Positions 60,967 to 64,000 of a stretch of 64,000 nt of DNA are shown piece by piece; position 1 is the stretch's first letter; every line of letters starts with the position of its first letter. Source of the stretch: Saprospiraceae bacterium. Lineage in GTDB: Bacteria > Bacteroidota > Bacteroidia > Chitinophagales > Saprospiraceae. The position numbers and the translations under genes are program-made. The DNA lies in assembly GCA_016787525.1 (NCBI GenBank), contig JAEUUP010000136.1, positions 166,338-230,337 on the forward strand, read 5' to 3'. A model generated the notes under the pieces. That model was not told the origin of the DNA. It saw only the letters and a list, made by a program, of their open reading frames with translations, and ran no database searches.

Positions 60967-63774
60967 ATGGCAAGACCGCCCAAATCAGGCAGCAAACCCC
61001 ATCCAAAGAATGGAGAAGATAATGTAACTCCTTTGATGCGTCAATATTACTCATCGAAGGCAAAATATCCTGAAGCCATTTTGCTTTTTCGGGTGGGTGA
61101 TTTTTATGAAACCTTTGGAGAGGATGCTGTGAAAACATCACAGGCTCTGGGTATCGTCTTGACTTCGCGCAACAACGGCGGTTCTGATGTAGAACTGGCA
61201 GGTTTTCCCCATCATTCGCTCGACAACTATCTACCAAAGTTAGTAAGGGCTGGTTATCGCGTGGCTATCTGCGAACAATTGGAAAAACCCGTTGCAGGTC
61301 GGGTCGTAAGGCGTGGTGTAACGGAAGTGATTACGCCAGGTGTGACTTCCGACGATAAACTTTTGGAGCAAGGGCGCAACAACTACCTCGCTGCTTTGGC
61401 GATTCAAAAGAATGAGATTGGGATTGCTTTTTTAGATATTTCGACGGGCGAGTTCTTGGTTACTGAGGGGGATTGGGCTTATGTCGAAAAAGTATTTCAG
61501 ACCTTTCAACCTGCCGAAGTCTTGTTTCAAAAAGGGCAAACCAAGGATTTTCAAGAACGTTTCAACGATAAATACTATACTTTCGCACTCGAAGAATGGG
61601 TTTTTCAGCAAGATTATGGCAGAGAGAAACTCTTGCAGCATTTTGGCACGCAAACACTCAAAGGATTTGGCATCGAAGACATGAAGCTGGCGCAAATGGC
61701 GGCAGGGGCAGCCCTGCACTATCTGGCAGCGACCGAAAACACCAATTTGAAGCATATCAACCACATCTCACGTCTTCTACCCGACAAGTATGTGTGGCTT
61801 GACCGCTTCACGATTCGCAATTTGGAACTCATTGCGCCCACCCACGAGTCGGGACGTTCCTTATTGGATGTGTTGGACAAAACGCTGTCGCCTATGGGCG
61901 CGCGATTGATGAAAAAATGGGTCGTTTTGCCTCTGAAAGCCGCCCATTTGATTGAGCAGCGTTTGGATTCGGTGGATTATTTTATCCAAAACCCACATTT
62001 TAAGTCCGAAACGGAAACTTTGATTCGCCAAATCGGTGATTTGGAAAGATTAATCTCCAAAGTGCCTTTGGGAAAGATTAATCCCCGCGAAGTCAAGCAG
62101 TTAGCCCGTTCTTTGGCGACGATAGAGCCGATGGCTTTGATACTGAGGGGGGCAAATCCCTATCTGAAAAAGCTCGCAGACGGCCTCAACCCTTGTAAAA
62201 GTATCCGAGACGAGATAGAAAAAACATTGGTCGCCGAACCACCTGTCAGCATCCAAAAAGGTGGCGCGATTGCCGATGGCGCACATGCCGAACTCGACGA
62301 ATTGCGCCACATCATCCGCAATGCCCAACAGTTGTTGATTGATATTCAGACCCGTGAGGTAGAAAAAACGGGTATCACGAGTCTGAAAATTGGTTTTAAC
62401 TCTGTTTTTGGCTACTACCTCGAAGTGACGGCAAAATACAAGCACATCAGCATCCCCGAAAACTGGATTAGGAAGCAAACACTTGCCAATGCAGAGCGAT
62501 ACATCACGCCCGAACTCAAAGTGTTGGAAGAAAAGATATTGACAGCCGAAGAAAAAATTGCGACCATCGAAGATATGCTCTTTCAACGCCTTGTGGGAAC
62601 GATTTTGGACTTTGTGCAACCCATCCAACACAACGCCAACGTCATAGCCATCGTGGATTGTCTGCGCTCTTTCGCCGAAGTGGCCACCCGAAACAACTAC
62701 GCTAAACCACAATTTACTGAGGGGGTGTTAGGCGGCAGTCAACAACTCGCCAACGACGGAGAAGTTTCAAACTTCTCCGTCGTTAAAAATCCATCTTCCG
62801 TCGTTAAAAACCCACTTTTGATACACATCACCGAAGGCCGCCATCCAGTCATCGAGCAGCAATTGCCGATAGGAGAGAGTTATGTGCCAAACGACGTGTA
62901 CCTCGACCCCGACGACCAACAAATCTTGATGATAACGGGACCAAACATGGCAGGAAAGTCCGCACTCTTGCGACAAACCGCCTTAATCTGTCTGATGGCG
63001 CAAATGGGCAGCTACGTACCTGCCAAAGCCGCTCAATTGGGTATTTTGGACAAAGTGTTTACGAGAGTCGGTGCTTCCGACAATATCTCAAGCGGCGAAT
63101 CCACCTTCATGGTCGAGATGAACGAGACCGCCAGCATTATGAACAATATCTCAGAGCGCAGTTTAATTCTCTTAGACGAAATCGGACGCGGGACTTCGAC
63201 CTACGATGGCATCTCTATCGCTTGGTCTATTGCCGAATACTTGCACGAAAGCGATATGCGCCCTAAAACGCTGTTCGCAACCCATTATCACGAACTCAAT
63301 GAACTCTCCGAAAAGTTCAACCGCATCAAAAACTACCATGTTGCCACTAAAGAAATCGGGCAAAAAGTGATTTTCCTCCGAAAACTCACCCAAGGCGGCT
63401 CCGAACACTCTTTCGGGGTCCATGTTGCCCGCATGGCAGGTATGCCAAGAAGTATTGTCGAACGAGCCAACGAAATTTTAGCCCAATTGGAAGAAAGCCG
63501 CGAGTCATTGGTCGAGCCACACAGCGACAAACCCGCCGATCAAAGCACACCACCCGCCCAAGAAGCCCTTTTAACCCATGTAGAAAGCAAAAAAACGATG
63601 AAAAACAAACTCCAAAACGTCGCACAACCCATGCAACTCAACTTTTTTGACATCGGAGACCCCCGATTGGACAAAATCAAAAAAGCTTTGGACGAAATGG
63701 ACTTAAACAGCATCACACCTGTCGAATTGATGATGCGGGTGTATGAATGGAAAAAGATGTTGGATAAACCGTAA
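60967..63774 (+). CDS. mutS: DNA mismatch repair protein MutS
   Basis: MutS recognises mismatches and starts repair with MutL. The 935-residue protein starts at 60967, behind a strong promoter. Its N-terminal domain has PLMRQYYSSKAKYPEAILLFRVGDFYETFGEDA with the mismatch-contacting Phe-x-Glu (FYE). Connector, lever and clamp domains follow, then the ATPase with Walker A GPNMAGKSALLRQ (from about residue 658), VGASDNISSGESTFMVEM, LLDEIGRGTSTYDG and FATHYHEL. An extra segment at about 596-617 (NDGEVSNFSVVKNPSSVVKNP) before the ATPase coincides with a 33-bp palindrome and looks inserted. The 10-mers at 61461, 62141 and 62715 encode TEG, LRG and TEG. Confidence 0.97.
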   Translation: MARPPKSGSKPHPKNGEDNVTPLMRQYYSSKAKYPEAILLFRVGDFYETFGEDAVKTSQALGIVLTSRNNGGSDVELAGFPHHSLDNYLPKLVRAGYRVAICEQLEKPVAGRVVRRGVTEVITPGVTSDDKLLEQGRNNYLAALAIQKNEIGIAFLDISTGEFLVTEGDWAYVEKVFQTFQPAEVLFQKGQTKDFQERFNDKYYTFALEEWVFQQDYGREKLLQHFGTQTLKGFGIEDMKLAQMAAGAALHYLAATENTNLKHINHISRLLPDKYVWLDRFTIRNLELIAPTHESGRSLLDVLDKTLSPMGARLMKKWVVLPLKAAHLIEQRLDSVDYFIQNPHFKSETETLIRQIGDLERLISKVPLGKINPREVKQLARSLATIEPMALILRGANPYLKKLADGLNPCKSIRDEIEKTLVAEPPVSIQKGGAIADGAHAELDELRHIIRNAQQLLIDIQTREVEKTGITSLKIGFNSVFGYYLEVTAKYKHISIPENWIRKQTLANAERYITPELKVLEEKILTAEEKIATIEDMLFQRLVGTILDFVQPIQHNANVIAIVDCLRSFAEVATRNNYAKPQFTEGVLGGSQQLANDGEVSNFSVVKNPSSVVKNPLLIHITEGRHPVIEQQLPIGESYVPNDVYLDPDDQQILMITGPNMAGKSALLRQTALICLMAQMGSYVPAKAAQLGILDKVFTRVGASDNISSGESTFMVEMNETASIMNNISERSLILLDEIGRGTSTYDGISIAWSIAEYLHESDMRPKTLFATHYHELNELSEKFNRIKNYHVATKEIGQKVIFLRKLTQGGSEHSFGVHVARMAGMPRSIVERANEILAQLEESRESLVEPHSDKPADQSTPPAQEALLTHVESKKTMKNKLQNVAQPMQLNFFDIGDPRLDKIKKALDEMDLNSITPVELMMRVYEWKKMLDKP
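62752..62784. repeat. Perfect 33-bp palindrome inside mutS
   Basis: AACGACGGAGAAGTTT pairs with AAACTTCTCCGTCGTT around one base. A short direct repeat (TCCGTCGTTAAAAA, twice) overlaps its right end. The same palindrome core terminates the AsmA-like gene. Confidence 0.9.
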
Positions 63775-63788
63775 TGGGCGGAGTATAG

Positions 63789-63861
63789 ATAAAAAACAAC
63801 CGAGGATGAACGATGGAGAAGTTCAAACCTTCGCCGTCGTTCATCGTCGGTTATTTTTTAT
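63789..63861 (+). terminator. Terminator of mutS, degenerate copy of the palindrome family
   Basis: An outer stem (AACCGAGGATGAA with TTCATCGTCGGTT) encloses AACGATGGAGAAGTT and ACCTTCGCCGTCGTT, then ATTTTTTAT. The inner part is a mutated form of the palindrome found in mutS. Confidence 0.8.
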
Positions 63862-63918
63862 CCACTGTTAAAAATTATTTTTACCTTTACCTAAAAGAAC
63901 AGTTTTGCGACGGGGAAG

Positions 63919-63982
63919 TTCAAAAAATATACGTGGGGAAAATGTTGTTTTTTTGGAAAAAATTCAAAAATATACGTGGGGA
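63919..63982 (+). repeat. Direct repeat CAAAAATATACGTGGGGA, two copies
   Basis: The sequence TTCAAAAA(A)TATACGTGGGG occurs at 63919-63939 and 63963-63982, 44 bases apart. The window ends soon after, so more copies could follow. Confidence 0.7.
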
Positions 63983-64000
63983 CACGCAAAATATAAGGAG

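Larger units (their letters stand above)
313..62724. repeat. Dispersed 10-mer family TACTGAGGGG / CCCCTCAGTA, about 63 perfect copies
   Basis: First bases of perfect copies reading TACTGAGGGG on the plus strand: 3751, 5286, 5814, 13611, 16571, 17182, 19323, 25005, 34466, 35962, 36959, 39096, 41149, 41866, 43342, 44770, 45842, 49470, 50335, 50786, 57161, 61461, 62141, 62715. First bases of copies reading CCCCTCAGTA on the plus strand: 313, 1371, 2262, 7235, 8624, 9836, 10680, 11286, 11840, 12019, 14949, 16022, 18860, 19994, 20427, 20661, 23496, 24036, 24366, 26081, 27007, 27516, 28946, 29860, 32275, 32791, 34234, 37319, 40201, 41491, 47513, 47753, 50194, 53592, 54407, 55052, 58685, 59008, 60310. 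About 44 lie in genes and 19 between genes. The G run is 4 or 5 long in most copies, up to 8; the base after it is often T and the flank before TACTGAGGGG is A/T-rich. Presence is seen directly; a role as a DNA-uptake-type signal is inference. Counted by hand, so one or two may be missed. Confidence 0.95.

Noticed and set aside
313..62724. The 10-mer as a mobile element or CRISPR-type repeat
   Set aside because: Only 10 bases are conserved, flanks differ in every copy, spacing is irregular, and in conserved proteins it replaces residues and does not add them.
313..62724. The 10-mer as a promoter or ribosome-binding element
   Set aside because: About 70 percent of copies are inside genes, in both orientations, without a fixed distance to start codons.

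Overview
The window is a contiguous piece of an AT-rich Bacteroidota chromosome. The evidence is a TonB-dependent receptor tail, several secreted proteins with a C-terminal type IX secretion (T9SS) sorting domain (PNP motif followed by a GxYxxxV-like end), a gliding-type GldG protein, DUF4846, DUF6495 and DUF2795 family proteins, and Bacteroidota-type promoters (TAnnTTTG at -7). I saw no tRNA, rRNA, phage, insertion sequence or CRISPR array. Genus is not determinable by eye; a gliding or polymer-degrading lineage (Saprospiria, Cytophagia or Chitinophagia-like) is plausible.

Layout. 1-7.8 kb: TonB-receptor end, sugar-nucleotidyltransferase, PorV/FadL-like barrel, a four-repeat DUF1508 protein with an OmpA domain, DUF2795, queA, secreted thioredoxin. 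7.8-14.4 kb: NUC-type endonuclease, GH9 cellulase with T9SS tail, a large T9SS protein, rhodanese, Gly-rich small protein. 14.5-25.5 kb: exported FAD oxidoreductase, amino acid permease, AsmA-like protein, ychF, a PorE-like TPR/propeller/OmpA protein. 25.6-35.8 kb: serine hydrolase and DUF4846 (divergent), an orphan thiopeptide-type biosynthesis protein, a 1555-aa T9SS metalloprotease with five exact 258-bp repeats, Omp28-like protein, DUF6495. 36-44.4 kb: TerC, small membrane protein, ATE-like transferase overlapping lpxB, rfbB, a six-SLBB polysaccharide export protein, a 30-codon ORF, ribA. 44.4-52 kb (mostly minus strand): gldG, small membrane protein, mltG, DUF58, trxA, and an overlapping phosphatase/DUF4340/ftsW operon. 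52-64 kb: ABC permease, response regulator, acs, LprI-like protein, Fe-S CCG protein, PDZ-T9SS protein, small membrane protein, mutS.

The most striking feature is not a gene. A 10-mer, TACTGAGGGG (reverse complement CCCCTCAGTA), occurs about 63 times as a perfect match by my hand count, roughly once per kb on both strands; about 0.1 is expected by chance. It lies in genes of every function as well as between genes. Inside genes it uses every reading frame that avoids its internal TGA (read as PSV, PLS, PQY, TEG or LRG). It seems to have arisen mainly by substitution, without changing protein length. Density, dispersal and codon neutrality resemble the DNA uptake sequences of Neisseriaceae and Pasteurellaceae; a Chi-like or other chromosome-maintenance site is the main alternative. 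I know of no such sequence described in Bacteroidota, and no competence gene is visible here.

A second repeat class is a set of GC-rich palindromes around CGGAGAAGTT/AACTTCTCCG. They act as likely terminators after the AsmA gene and after mutS, and one perfect 33-bp copy lies in frame inside mutS.
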